A DNA stretch of 64,000 nt, taken from the NCBI RefSeq assembly GCF_002741055.1, contig NZ_CP016809.1, positions 4,132,501-4,196,500 on the forward strand, written 5' to 3'. The notes under the pieces were generated by a model that was given only the letters and a program-made list of their open reading frames with translations, was not told where the DNA came from and did not search any database. The position numbers were made by a program, and so were the translations under genes. This stretch comes from Paenibacillus ihbetae. GTDB lineage: Bacteria; Bacillota; Bacilli; Paenibacillales; Paenibacillaceae. Positions 34,474 through 43,312 of this stretch are shown in pieces (position 1 is the first letter of the stretch; the number at the start of each line of letters is the position of its first letter).

Positions 34474-35979
34474 ATGATGAGTACCCATACTGCGGTTCGC
34501 CCCGGCGAACCTGTTAAGAAAGGGCCAATTATAGCAGCCCTAATGATCGGCGCTTTCGTCGCCATCCTGAATCAAACCCTCATGAACGTTGCTCTGCCCA
34601 GCATCATGGAGAATCTGGCCATTAAGCCGACGGTTGCCCAGTGGCTGACAACCGGCTTTATGCTCGTAAACGGGGTTCTTATCCCGGTAACGGCCTATTT
34701 GATCGCGCGTTTCTCGACACGGCAATTATTTATAAGCGCGATGCTCCTGTTTACGATCGGGACCCTGGTCTGTGCCATCAGCCCGAATTTTGCATCCCTG
34801 TTGACCGGACGTCTTGTCCAGGCTGCCGGCGCAGGCATTCTTATGCCGCTGATGACGGTTGTGTTCCTGAACATCTTCCCGGTGGAGAACCGGGGGAAGG
34901 CGATGGGCATGATGGGCATCGCGATGATCTTTGCGCCTGCCATCGGTCCGACGCTCTCAGGCTACATCGTGGAGCATTATGATTGGCGCGTTCTGTTCTA
35001 TATGATTCTTCCGTTCTCGGTAATCGCCACGCTGATCGGTATTTTCTTCCTGAAAAATGTCACCGAGGTCAGCCGGCCGAAGCTGGATATGTTGGCCGTC
35101 ATCCTGTCGACGCTCGGGTTCGGTGGCCTGTTGTACGGCTTCAGTGACGCGGGCAATGACGGATGGTCCAGCACGCCGGTCATTTCGACGCTTGCCGTCG
35201 GTACCGTTGCGCTGATCCTGTTCGTGTGGCGCGAGCTGAAGGTCAAGGATCCGATGCTCGAGTTCCGCATCTTCAGATACAATATGTTCACGCTGACCAC
35301 GCTCATTAATATCATCGTTACGATGGCCATGTACGCCGGTATGATTCTGCTGCCGATTTATCTGCAGCAAATCCGCGGCTTCACACCGGTCGAGTCCGGG
35401 CTGCTTATGCTTCCGGGAGCGATCCTGATGGGGATTATGTCTCCGATTACCGGCGCGATCTTCGACCGGATCGGTGCGAAATGGCTTGCGGTCATCGGCC
35501 TTGCCATAACGGTGCTAACGACCTGGGAGTTCAGTAATCTGAGCGAAACGATGTCTTACGGCATGATCATGATCATCTATACGGCCCGTATGTTCGGCAT
35601 GTCGATGCTTATGATGCCGATCCAGACCGCCGGCCTGAATCAGCTGCCGCGAAGCCTGAACGCCCACGGAACAGCGATGTCCAACACGCTTCGCATGATT
35701 TCCGGCTCGATCGGCACAGCCATTCTCGTAACGGTCATGTCTACGCAGGCCCAAAGCCATGGCGAGGCATTGATGAAGACCGGCACGTTCGACCCGAATA
35801 ATCAAGCCGATTTGCTTCGCCTAAGCCATGAGTCCACGATTTATGGCATTAACTACGCCTTCGTCATCGCGACTTGGATTGCGGTCGCCTCGCTTATTCT
35901 GGCCTTCTTCATCAAGAAGACGAAGCCGGCGGAGGAGCCAGCCCCTTCAGGAACCAAGGAAGCGGCTACGACGGTGTAA
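34474..35979 (+). CDS. DHA2-family multidrug efflux MFS transporter (14 helices)
   Basis: 501 residues, a drug:proton antiporter of the EmrB/QacA/LmrB type with 14 membrane helices. Motif D1/C-type sequences are NQTLMNVALPSIMENL, WLTTGFMLVNGVLIPVTAYL, GRLVQAAGAGILMPLMTVV (motif C region GxGIGP-like in APAIGPTLSGY) and LPIYLQQIRGFTPVESGLL. GAAAGAGAGTGAAG precedes the double ATG. It follows the MarR gene in one operon. A hydrophilic tail (KKTKPAEEPAPSGTKE) ends the protein. Substrates cannot be named; context suggests a xenobiotic or antibiotic sensed by the MarR protein. Confidence 0.94.
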   Translation: MMSTHTAVRPGEPVKKGPIIAALMIGAFVAILNQTLMNVALPSIMENLAIKPTVAQWLTTGFMLVNGVLIPVTAYLIARFSTRQLFISAMLLFTIGTLVCAISPNFASLLTGRLVQAAGAGILMPLMTVVFLNIFPVENRGKAMGMMGIAMIFAPAIGPTLSGYIVEHYDWRVLFYMILPFSVIATLIGIFFLKNVTEVSRPKLDMLAVILSTLGFGGLLYGFSDAGNDGWSSTPVISTLAVGTVALILFVWRELKVKDPMLEFRIFRYNMFTLTTLINIIVTMAMYAGMILLPIYLQQIRGFTPVESGLLMLPGAILMGIMSPITGAIFDRIGAKWLAVIGLAITVLTTWEFSNLSETMSYGMIMIIYTARMFGMSMLMMPIQTAGLNQLPRSLNAHGTAMSNTLRMISGSIGTAILVTVMSTQAQSHGEALMKTGTFDPNNQADLLRLSHESTIYGINYAFVIATWIAVASLILAFFIKKTKPAEEPAPSGTKEAATTV

Positions 35980-36007
35980 ATTCGACGACAACAATATGAG
36001 GAATAAA

Positions 36008-36055
36008 GAACGGGTGTCTTCCCTGCAGCTTGGCCGCGGGGAGGACACCCGTTTA
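36008..36055 (+). terminator. intrinsic terminator of the marR-efflux operon
   Basis: AACGGGTGTCTTCCC pairs with GGGGAGGACACCCGTT around a 14-base loop; the downstream tract is TATTTG. Confidence 0.8.
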
Positions 36056-36127
36056 TTTGTGTGGAAGAGGAGCTTGTCGCTGCTCGCTCTTATATCTAGC
36101 TGTATGAAAGGAACTTCTAATCACTCG

Positions 36128-36292
36128 TCACATACTTCGTCTGCGTCCGGTAAAAAGAGTGATGATGAACAGGACGACGAAGATGAAGAACAGCACCTTG
36201 GCGATGCTGGCTGCAGCTTCAACGATGCCGAAGAAGCCGAAGATTCCTGCAATCAAAGCAATAACCAGAAAGATGACGGACCATTTCAACAT
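36128..36292 (-). CDS. DUF1328 (YtjA-like) small membrane protein, 54 residues
   Basis: A 54-residue frame on the minus strand: [20 protein letters not shown], then [20 protein letters not shown], ending [10 protein letters not shown]. The two hydrophobic helices and the Gly/Ala centre ([15 protein letters not shown]) are the DUF1328 pattern, a family of tiny inner-membrane proteins linked to stress in many bacteria. AGCAGGGTGA lies before the ATG. It stands at the edge of the stress-gene cluster, divergent from the DUF948 gene. It is shorter than common gene-calling limits. Confidence 0.85.
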   Translation of the reverse strand: MLKWSVIFLVIALIAGIFGFFGIVEAAASIAKVLFFIFVVLFIITLFTGRRRSM

Positions 36293-36510
36293 GAGGATTC
36301 ACCCTGCTTTCTGAATTAATTTTTTTGGAAACGCATTACTATGGTCTAGGATGCCTGTAAGCGAAAGTTCCTGGCCGATTTGGAAGCCTGGGGAAAATCG
36401 TCTCTGGGCCGGCACCCCGCCTTCGTAGTGTTCTTTAACCGCGGCGATCCGAGGTGAAACAAGGCCGAGTTGGCGGCGTCCGGCGGAGAACGACGAAGCG
36501 TTCGCAGCTT

Positions 36511-36536
36511 GTTTCGCAGGCTAGGGGAAAGGGTAA
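36511..36536 (+). promoter_or_regulatory. sigma-B-type promoter candidate before the DUF948 gene
   Basis: GTTTCG, 14 bases, then GGGTAA. The sigma-B consensus is GTTTAA with a 12-15 base spacer and GGGTAT. It lies 48 bases before the ATG. Confidence 0.55.
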
Positions 36537-36583
36537 CTATTGCGTAACCAAAACGAACATACGGGAAGGAGAGGTCGTACACC

Positions 36584-37105
36584 ATGCTAACCCAAATCAG
36601 TGTTGCGGTAATAGCCGTTGCTTTTGCGGTGTTGGTCGTTTATCTGATCAAAACATTGAAGGCAGCGACCCAGTCGCTCGAAAAGGTAACCCAAACCCTT
36701 CAGGAGGTTCAGAAGACGATAGACGAATTGAGCTATGAGGTTAAACAAACGATCCGCAACACCAATGATATAACGGTCGATGTTCAGCACAAGATGAAGC
36801 AGATCGATCCGGTCATGGACACCGTAAGGAATCTTGGAGAAGCGCTCAGCGAGGTAACCTATGCGGTCAAGCAGGTATCGGCCGGCATGGTCAGCCGATT
36901 CAAGCAGGCCCGACTTGAGAAGAAGCAGCCGGTGGAAGCCAAGCGGCCGAAGGCTCTGACGCCGGAAGAACGTACGTTTCAATCCTATGACGCGGTATAC
37001 CATCAGCAGGAGGAAAGCAAGCCGTCCAAGAGCCGCAATTGGCTCGCTTATGTAGATACTGCGATCGGGCTGTGGAACAGCTTCCGCCGCCAAAAAGCAA
37101 GATAA
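36584..37105 (+). CDS. DUF948 (YtxG-like) general-stress membrane protein
   Basis: 173 residues. An N-terminal helix (ISVAVIAVAFAVLVVYLIKTL) anchors it. The next 90 residues form a long amphipathic coiled coil (KAATQSLEKVTQTLQEVQKT, IDPVMDTVRNLGEALSEVTY), the DUF948 pattern. The basic tail includes RNWLAYVDTAIGLWNSFRRQ. GGGAAGGAGAGG precedes the ATG. Related YtxG of B. subtilis is a general-stress protein, and YtxH, its usual partner family, is also present here at 49372. A sigma-B-like element upstream fits. It probably shares a transcript with the next gene. Confidence 0.86.
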   Translation: MLTQISVAVIAVAFAVLVVYLIKTLKAATQSLEKVTQTLQEVQKTIDELSYEVKQTIRNTNDITVDVQHKMKQIDPVMDTVRNLGEALSEVTYAVKQVSAGMVSRFKQARLEKKQPVEAKRPKALTPEERTFQSYDAVYHQQEESKPSKSRNWLAYVDTAIGLWNSFRRQKAR

Positions 37106-37167
37106 GCGGGCGTTGTCAAGGATGCCGTCTTACGTAAACCGTTAAGCGGAATAAAGGAGGAGATCGC

Positions 37168-37689
37168 ATGTGGAAGGTCATCGTGTTGGCAGCGGGACTT
37201 TTGATGTACATGGGGGGTGAAGCGGGAAGTCCTGCGTACACGGCAGGCATGTCCCCGGGGATCGTTCATGCCGCAGAAGCCGGGCAGGCCCACAGCAGCG
37301 AGAGCTCTCCGCAAAGCTACGGATCGTTAAACGGCATAACCTTGACGGATCGCAAGCAGGACGTTATACGGAAGCTGGGAACGCCAGTCGAGGTCAAGCG
37401 TGATGCCATCAGCGGAGTTACCGAGTTTCATTATAAGGATATGGAAGTCGGGCTTCGTCGGGGCTTGACCGAGTACGTTCATGTGAAGCCGTCGGCCCAA
37501 AGTTTCCGGGTTGAGGACCGTTCGGTTGGCATGACTTCGGCAAAGATCCGGAAGACGCTGGGCAAGCCGTACTTTAAAGCGGAGGACGGCGATGTGTATT
37601 TGAAAGATGGTTATGCGCTGAAGGTCTTTAAGAATCGTGAAACCGGACAAATTACAGGTGTTGATTTATTTTTCGATTATCTGGAGTAA
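37168..37689 (+). CDS. exported protein with BamE/SmpA-like fold
   Basis: 173 residues. A signal peptide or anchor lies at residues 1-20 (MWKVIVLAAGLLMYMGGEAG), then a Ser/Gly-rich linker. From about 55 there are two copies of a motif: ITLTDRKQDVIRKLGTPVEV and VGMTSAKIRKTLGKPYFKAE. This LGxP-type repeat is seen in SmpA/BamE and PepSY-like folds. The order is helix then beta hairpin (FHYKDMEVGLRRG; DVYLKDGYALKVFK). GGAGGAGATCGC precedes the ATG. It lies between two stress-type genes, so it may belong to the same regulon. No enzymatic motif is visible. Confidence 0.78.
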   Translation: MWKVIVLAAGLLMYMGGEAGSPAYTAGMSPGIVHAAEAGQAHSSESSPQSYGSLNGITLTDRKQDVIRKLGTPVEVKRDAISGVTEFHYKDMEVGLRRGLTEYVHVKPSAQSFRVEDRSVGMTSAKIRKTLGKPYFKAEDGDVYLKDGYALKVFKNRETGQITGVDLFFDYLE

Positions 37690-37694
37690 AAGGT

Positions 37695-37720
37695 GTTTCA
37701 AAGCAGCGTGAAATGGTTAA
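37695..37720 (+). promoter_or_regulatory. sigma-B-type promoter candidate before the YflT-like gene
   Basis: GTTTCA, 14 bases, GGTTAA, with the same spacing as at 36511. It lies 60 bases before the ATG and just after the preceding gene's stop. Confidence 0.5.
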
Positions 37721-37779
37721 TAACCATTGGACTATAACCTATTATCCAGGATAATTATCAAATAGGGGAGGTTTTCATT

Positions 37780-38124
37780 ATGGCATCAACGAATACGAAG
37801 TCTTATGCGAAAGTCGTGGAGAACGGGACGCTGGCCGTTCAGGAGGTTCAAAATCTGAGGCAGTCCGGTTATGATAACAATCACATCTATGTACTGGCCC
37901 ATGATGCGAATCATACGGACCGGATTGCTGACGTATCGGATGCCAGCACGGTAGGTTTGAAGGAAGAAGGGGTAATCGATGCGGTGGCGAATTTCTTCCG
38001 CTCGCGCGGCGATGAACTGCGTGCCAAAATCGTATCCCTGGGATTTACGGAGGCGGAGGCGGCTTTCTATGAGAAGCAACTGGATCTTGGCAAAGTGCTT
38101 GTTGTTGCCAAAAGAGACAATTGA
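37780..38124 (+). CDS. general stress protein 17M-like (YflT domain)
   Basis: 114 residues, cytoplasmic. The YflT/heat-induced stress domain fits the whole length: VVENGTLAVQEVQNLRQSGY, NNHIYVLAHDANHTDRIADV, LKEEGVIDAVANFFRSRGDE and a final FYEKQLDLGKVLVVAKRDN. In Bacillus this family (GSP17M) is strongly induced by sigma-B. TAGGGGAGG precedes the ATG. It lies directly upstream of the sigma-B regulatory genes, ends at a terminator, and carries a sigma-B-like promoter, so membership in the regulon is likely. Molecular function is unknown. Confidence 0.88.
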   Translation: MASTNTKSYAKVVENGTLAVQEVQNLRQSGYDNNHIYVLAHDANHTDRIADVSDASTVGLKEEGVIDAVANFFRSRGDELRAKIVSLGFTEAEAAFYEKQLDLGKVLVVAKRDN

Positions 38125-38188
38125 CCTAAGCAGAAGCGGTGTCTGTGTTGATCTTGCGGAAAGGCACAAGTATAGCGGGTCAAAGCAT

Positions 38189-38234
38189 AGATAAGGAATG
38201 GGACTTTGAGAGGTCTCATTCCTTATCTGTGTTT
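38189..38234 (+). terminator. intrinsic terminator
   Basis: AGATAAGGAATGGGAC pairs with GTCTCATTCCTTATCT around TTTGAGAG, followed by GTGTTTT. It separates the stress gene from the sigma-B input operon. Confidence 0.85.
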
Positions 38235-38380
38235 TGCTAGAATGCGATATGCAATCCGCTAACACGTGGAAATATCATGGTTAAGTGCCTTTTTCTTAGA
38301 TGAGAGATTAGGATATTTCGTATAGTATACTAGTAGTAAAAGATATCTTTCGTATCAGAGCAGCGTTGAAGGAGAGGACA

Positions 38381-39556
38381 ATGAGAATATTAATCGTGGA
38401 CGACAATCCGACTAACGTCATCATTATTCGAGAGATTTTGAAGAAAGAGCAGTACCGGGACACGGTATCTGCTTCTTCAGCGCTTGAAATGTTCGAACAT
38501 TTGGGTCTGGAGGATCAAGGAAGGAGCAAGTGTCCCCGCAGGGCCGGGATTGATCTGATTCTGCTGGACATGATGATGCCGGAAATGGACGGCATCGAAG
38601 CATGCCGTATTGTGCAGCAATATGATCATCTGAAAGATATACCTATAATTATGGTTACCGCCGTCGGCGATTCGAAGAAGCTTGCCGAGGCTTTGGACGC
38701 CGGGGCCGTGGATTACGTGACGAAGCCGATCAACAAGGTGGAGCTTATGGCGCGGATTCGCCTCGCGCTTCGGCTGAAGCACGAGAAGGATTGGCATATT
38801 GAGAGAGAACAGACGGTCCAGGAGGAACTAAAGCTGGCGGCGAAGGTGCAGAATGCGGTATTAAGCTCTCCGATTGAAGATGATTTGCTGGAAATTCACG
38901 CTCTATACCAGCCGTCGGCGGAGCTCGCCGGTGATTTATACGCATGGTATCCGCTCGGCGACGGACGTTATGGTGTCATTCTGCTGGATATGATGGGACA
39001 CGGGATCACTTCGTCCCTATTTTGCATGTTCATCGCTTCAGTCCTCAAGGATACGGTAACGACCTATGTTGAACCCGAGAAGGTCATTCAGGAATTGAAC
39101 CGCAGGTTCAACCAGCTGCATATCGAGGATCAATTGATCCAGTACTACTTTACGGCCATCTATCTGGTCGTTGATACCCGCTTAAAGCGGGTGGACTATG
39201 TAAATGCGGGGCATCCGCCCGCACTCTTCTTCGGGGAAGACGGAAGCGTACAGACCCTGGATCAAGGCTGCTGTCCGGTCGGGCTGTTCGACCGGATCGA
39301 CGAGATGGAGCCAAGGAGCCTGCATTACGAGGGCGACGGCCATTTGGTGTTGTACACGGACGGGATATTGGAACAGGTTCCTGGAGGGCACGAAGAGAAG
39401 CTGAATGATCTGATGCAGCATTTGAGCGGTGCCCATCACTGGAGAGAAGAGGAAGTCAGGGAGCGTTATTTCGTCGATGACCCGTCCCAGGAACGCGAGG
39501 ATGATAAATGTTTGGTCTGGATCACGCTTAGAGAGAGGGAGAGAACAGATTCATGA
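38381..39556 (+). CDS. rsbY: response regulator-PP2C phosphatase (RsbY-type)
   Basis: 391 residues. A receiver domain (1-130) has DD near residue 10, the phospho-acceptor Asp63 in LILLDMMMPEMDG and Lys in YVTKPINK. A short insertion (GRSKCPRRAG) precedes the Asp. A coiled linker (about 135-165) leads to a SpoIIE/PP2C phosphatase domain with SAELAGDLYAWYPLGDGRYG, LLDMMGHGITSS (metal Asp) and YTDGILEQVPGG. Such proteins dephosphorylate the anti-anti-sigma factor RsbV when the receiver is phosphorylated. The order here (phosphatase, hybrid kinase, CheR, then rsbV-rsbW-sigB) matches RsbY of the B. cereus sigma-B input. GAAGGAGAGG precedes the ATG. It shares an ATGA overlap with the next gene. Confidence 0.9.
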   Translation: MRILIVDDNPTNVIIIREILKKEQYRDTVSASSALEMFEHLGLEDQGRSKCPRRAGIDLILLDMMMPEMDGIEACRIVQQYDHLKDIPIIMVTAVGDSKKLAEALDAGAVDYVTKPINKVELMARIRLALRLKHEKDWHIEREQTVQEELKLAAKVQNAVLSSPIEDDLLEIHALYQPSAELAGDLYAWYPLGDGRYGVILLDMMGHGITSSLFCMFIASVLKDTVTTYVEPEKVIQELNRRFNQLHIEDQLIQYYFTAIYLVVDTRLKRVDYVNAGHPPALFFGEDGSVQTLDQGCCPVGLFDRIDEMEPRSLHYEGDGHLVLYTDGILEQVPGGHEEKLNDLMQHLSGAHHWREEEVRERYFVDDPSQEREDDKCLVWITLRERERTDS

Positions 39557-42500
39557 AACTGAGAAGCAAGTTGATTATCGGCTTTTCTACCTTGCTTGCC
39601 CTAATGCTCGTTCTTACTTTGATCGGTTATGACCGGGTCAGTTATATGAAGAGCCAAATGGATACGTTATATAATGAACGCTATGAGAAGGTGTGGACCT
39701 CCAGCTCTCTACGCGGAGAAGTCAATGACATGGCCCGTGTGCTTACAAATATGATTATGAGCAATGATCAGGAGACCTTTCCGGTATCCCGGCAGCAGAT
39801 CGAGACGATGACGGACGAAGCGCTTGAATATTTTAAATCCATCCGCGAAACCGTCAATACCGCCGAGGAGCAGCAGCTGTTGGTCCGGATTGAAAAATCG
39901 ATCAACGACTATATCGTCTATCAGAATAAAACGCTGGACCTGCTCTCGAAAGGAAACGCATCAGAGGCGAACGCACTCCGAAACTCCACGGGGCAAACCG
40001 TGCAGGAGGCGGCTCTATCGAGCTTGAACGAGCTGAACGGCTATCAAAACATGAAGATCTCTGACGATATTGCCGCCGCCCGGGCTGCCTACAACCGTTC
40101 CGTCCAAATCTTCATCTATATCATGGCAGGCGGGCTGTTGATCGGGCTTCTTGTCATCGCCTGGATCCTCCCAAGCATTACCCGCGGCATTAATGTCGTA
40201 TCCATGATGCTGAAGAGCTTCGGGGAAGGCCGGCTGAAGGCAATCCGCCGCATCAAGGTTACGTCGAAGGATGAGTTTGGGGATGTTGCACGCGTATTCA
40301 AAGAACTGTCTGACGATATCCTGGAGAAGCAGCGGATCGAACAGTCCTATTTGGAGGCACAGCGCGATCAATCCTGGATTAACTCGAATATGGCCAAAAT
40401 GACGGAGCTGCTGCAGGGCGTCCATTCGCTCGAAGAGGTTGGGCAGCGTTTCATCAGTGAATTTACGCCGGTTCTCGGAGCCCACTTCGGTGCAATATAT
40501 ATCCGCCAGGAAGACAAGCATCCCAACCGGCTGGAAATGAAGGGCTCCTACGCGTATGAGGGAGGCGGAGAGCCCAAGGATGCGTTCATGATCGGAGAAG
40601 GGCTTGTCGGCCAGGCGGCGCTGGATAAGAAGCCGATCCTGCTGAACAGCCCGCCTGACCGTTACATGAACATTCAATCGGCCTGGGGCGCCGCGAAACC
40701 TAGCTCTATTATGATATACCCGCTGATGTTCGAAGGTGAGGTGCTGGGGGTTGTGGAGCTGGCATCCTTCGAAGAGAGAACGGCGCTGCAGGAGCAGCTG
40801 ATGTCCCAGCTTAGCGAGTCCCTCGGCATTATTCTGAATAATATTATGGGTCGTCTTCGGGTTGAACAGCTGCTTCGCGAATCCCAGGCGATGACCGAAG
40901 AGCTCCAGGTCCAATCCGAGGAGCTTCAGACCCAGCAAGAAGAGCTTCGCCGCTCCAACGAAAATCTGGAGGAGCAGGCGCAGGCGCTCAAGCGTTCGGA
41001 GGATCTGCTGCAGCGTCAGCAGGAAGAGCTCGAGCATTACAATACCGAGCTTGTAGCGAAGACGCGTGCGCTTGAAGAGCAAGTCCAGCGGGTTGAAGAG
41101 AAGAATTACGAAATCGAGAAGGCGCGGGAGCAGCTGGAGAAGCAGGCGCAGCAGCTTGCTACGACAACGAAATACAAGTCCGAGTTCATGGCGAACATGT
41201 CCCATGAGCTTCGAACGCCGCTGAACAGCTTGCTGATCCTCTCCCAGCTTCTGACCGAAAACAAGGAAGGAAACTTAAGCGATAAGCAGATCGAATACGC
41301 CCAGACGATCTATATGTCCGGCTCCGATCTGCTTAAGATGATCGATGAAATTTTGGACCTGTCCAAAGTCGATGCCGGAAAGATGGAGATCAACTACGAG
41401 GAGGTTCAGCTGCCGGAGATCGAAACCTTCGTGGAGCAGAACTTTGCAGCGGTTGCAGCCCGTAAGGAAATAGATCTTTATGTACGCTTCGGAGAAGGGA
41501 CGCCGGAATCCATCGTAACCGACGGGCACCGGCTGAAGCAGATTTTACGCAATCTCTTGTCGAATGCATTTAAGTTTACGACGAGCGGCTCCGTGGAGCT
41601 GAAGGTGGAGCTGGCGGATAAAGACGAGCTGCCTCCAAACCTGATTGCGGATACCGACTATATCGCCTTCTCCGTGCAGGATACCGGCATCGGTATTCCG
41701 GCCGACAAGCAGGACATGATCTTCGAAGCGTTCCAGCAGGTCGATGGCACGACAAGCCGCAAATATGGCGGAACCGGCCTGGGACTGTCGATTAGCCGGG
41801 AGCTCTCACGGCTTCTTGGAGGCGGCATTGTGGTGGAATCGGCCGAGGGTCAAGGAAGCTGCTTTACGCTGTTCCTGCCGACCCGTCTTCCTGAGGCAAT
41901 TTCCCGGGGCAAGGAGGAGGCGGCGCCGTCAATGGAGGCTGCTCCGACCGATCTGGTTATGCCGAAGGCCAAGCTAGTGGCCAAAACGGTAAACCCTGCG
42001 GTCCAAATAGAGGATGACCGTACAAATATTGGACCGACCGATAAGGTGCTCCTCATTATTGAGGATGATATCAAGTTTGCGAATATTTTGCTGGACATGG
42101 CCAGGGGCCGCGGCTTCAAAGGCTTGGTTGCCTTGCAGGGCGACATCGGCCTGCAGATGGCCAAGTCCTATAAGCCGGATGCCATCATCCTTGACATCCA
42201 GCTTCCGGTCATCGACGGATGGTCTGTCCTTGGCGAACTGAAAAGCTCGGCTGAAACCCGCCATATTCCGGTGCATGTCATTTCGGTTGTGGATGAAGTG
42301 AAGCAGGGGCTCATGATGGGCGCCATCGCTTATCTGAAGAAGCCATCGTCCCGCGAAGCGCTCGAGAATGCATTTACGCATATCGAATCGTACACGGAGA
42401 AATCGATGAAGCATCTGCTGATCGTTGAGGACAACGACGTTCAGCGCAATTCGATCATTGAGCTGATCGGCCACGATGACGTGTCCATCACGGCTGTATC

Positions 42501-43212
42501 CACGGGAGCCGAGGCGCTGATCGAGCTGCGCAAGAAGCGGTATGACTGCATGGTGCTGGATTTGATGCTGACGGATATGACAGGCTTTGAGCTGCTGGAT
42601 CAAATTCGTGACGATGAGGATCTGACGGATCTCCCGATCATTATATACACCGGTAAGGATCTGGATTCTAAGGAAGAACTGCAGCTCCGGAAATACGCAG
42701 AATCGATTATTATCAAGGATGTGAAGTCGCCGGAACGGCTTCTGGACGAAACGACGCTGTTCCTGCACCGGGTAGAGGCGGATTTGCCGGAGGACAAGCG
42801 GAAAATATTGCAGAAGCTTCATAATAAGGAGGAGCTGTTTGAAGGCAAGAAAATTCTGCTTGTGGATGATGATATCCGGAATGTTTTTGCCCTCTCCAGC
42901 GTGCTTGAGGGATACAACATGGACGTGACGTTTGCCGAGAACGGGCGCGAAGCGATCGAGCTGCTTCAGCAGAATCCGGATTACGATCTGGTCTTGATGG
43001 ATATGATGATGCCGGAGATGGATGGCTACGAAGCGATGCGCCGTCTGCGGGAAATGCCGGAATTCGAGAAGCTTCCGATTATCGCCCTGACCGCTAAAGC
43101 GATGAAGGAGGATCGGGCGAAATGCATTGAGGCGGGAGCGTCCGATTATATGAAGAAGCCGATTCAAACCGAACAGCTTCTGTCATTGATGCGGGTTTGG
43201 CTGTATTCGTAA
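39553..43212 (+). CDS. rsbK: hybrid sensor histidine kinase with three receivers (RsbK-type)
   Basis: 1219 residues. Two membrane helices (about 7-28 and 183-205) bracket an external four-helix sensor of the CHASE3/4HB type. HAMP follows (206-260), then GAF (292-435), a long coiled coil (435-545), HisKA with His551 in MSHELRTPLN, HATPase (about 650-790; DTGIGIPADKQ, GGTGLGLSIS) and three receivers. The acceptor aspartates are Asp881 (IILDIQLPVIDG), Asp1003 (VLDLMLTDMTG) and Asp1150 (LMDMMMPEMDG). RsbK of B. cereus has the same first part and a single receiver, so two are extra here. It probably senses stress and phosphorylates the phosphatase upstream. The coiled coil, rich in Glu/Gln (QVQSEELQTQQEELRRS), would be the methylation region. 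It overlaps the phosphatase gene by four bases. Confidence 0.92.
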   Translation: MKLRSKLIIGFSTLLALMLVLTLIGYDRVSYMKSQMDTLYNERYEKVWTSSSLRGEVNDMARVLTNMIMSNDQETFPVSRQQIETMTDEALEYFKSIRETVNTAEEQQLLVRIEKSINDYIVYQNKTLDLLSKGNASEANALRNSTGQTVQEAALSSLNELNGYQNMKISDDIAAARAAYNRSVQIFIYIMAGGLLIGLLVIAWILPSITRGINVVSMMLKSFGEGRLKAIRRIKVTSKDEFGDVARVFKELSDDILEKQRIEQSYLEAQRDQSWINSNMAKMTELLQGVHSLEEVGQRFISEFTPVLGAHFGAIYIRQEDKHPNRLEMKGSYAYEGGGEPKDAFMIGEGLVGQAALDKKPILLNSPPDRYMNIQSAWGAAKPSSIMIYPLMFEGEVLGVVELASFEERTALQEQLMSQLSESLGIILNNIMGRLRVEQLLRESQAMTEELQVQSEELQTQQEELRRSNENLEEQAQALKRSEDLLQRQQEELEHYNTELVAKTRALEEQVQRVEEKNYEIEKAREQLEKQAQQLATTTKYKSEFMANMSHELRTPLNSLLILSQLLTENKEGNLSDKQIEYAQTIYMSGSDLLKMIDEILDLSKVDAGKMEINYEEVQLPEIETFVEQNFAAVAARKEIDLYVRFGEGTPESIVTDGHRLKQILRNLLSNAFKFTTSGSVELKVELADKDELPPNLIADTDYIAFSVQDTGIGIPADKQDMIFEAFQQVDGTTSRKYGGTGLGLSISRELSRLLGGGIVVESAEGQGSCFTLFLPTRLPEAISRGKEEAAPSMEAAPTDLVMPKAKLVAKTVNPAVQIEDDRTNIGPTDKVLLIIEDDIKFANILLDMARGRGFKGLVALQGDIGLQMAKSYKPDAIILDIQLPVIDGWSVLGELKSSAETRHIPVHVISVVDEVKQGLMMGAIAYLKKPSSREALENAFTHIESYTEKSMKHLLIVEDNDVQRNSIIELIGHDDVSITAVSTGAEALIELRKKRYDCMVLDLMLTDMTGFELLDQIRDDEDLTDLPIIIYTGKDLDSKEELQLRKYAESIIIKDVKSPERLLDETTLFLHRVEADLPEDKRKILQKLHNKEELFEGKKILLVDDDIRNVFALSSVLEGYNMDVTFAENGREAIELLQQNPDYDLVLMDMMMPEMDGYEAMRRLREMPEFEKLPIIALTAKAMKEDRAKCIEAGASDYMKKPIQTEQLLSLMRVWLYS

Positions 43213-43312
43213 ACGGGTAATGACAAATAGATATAAAGCTGGAGTTCAAAAAGCCGGTTTTCCGGCACTTTGAACAGCCTCTATAAACATTTGGAAAGCG
43301 GTGCAGAGGGTA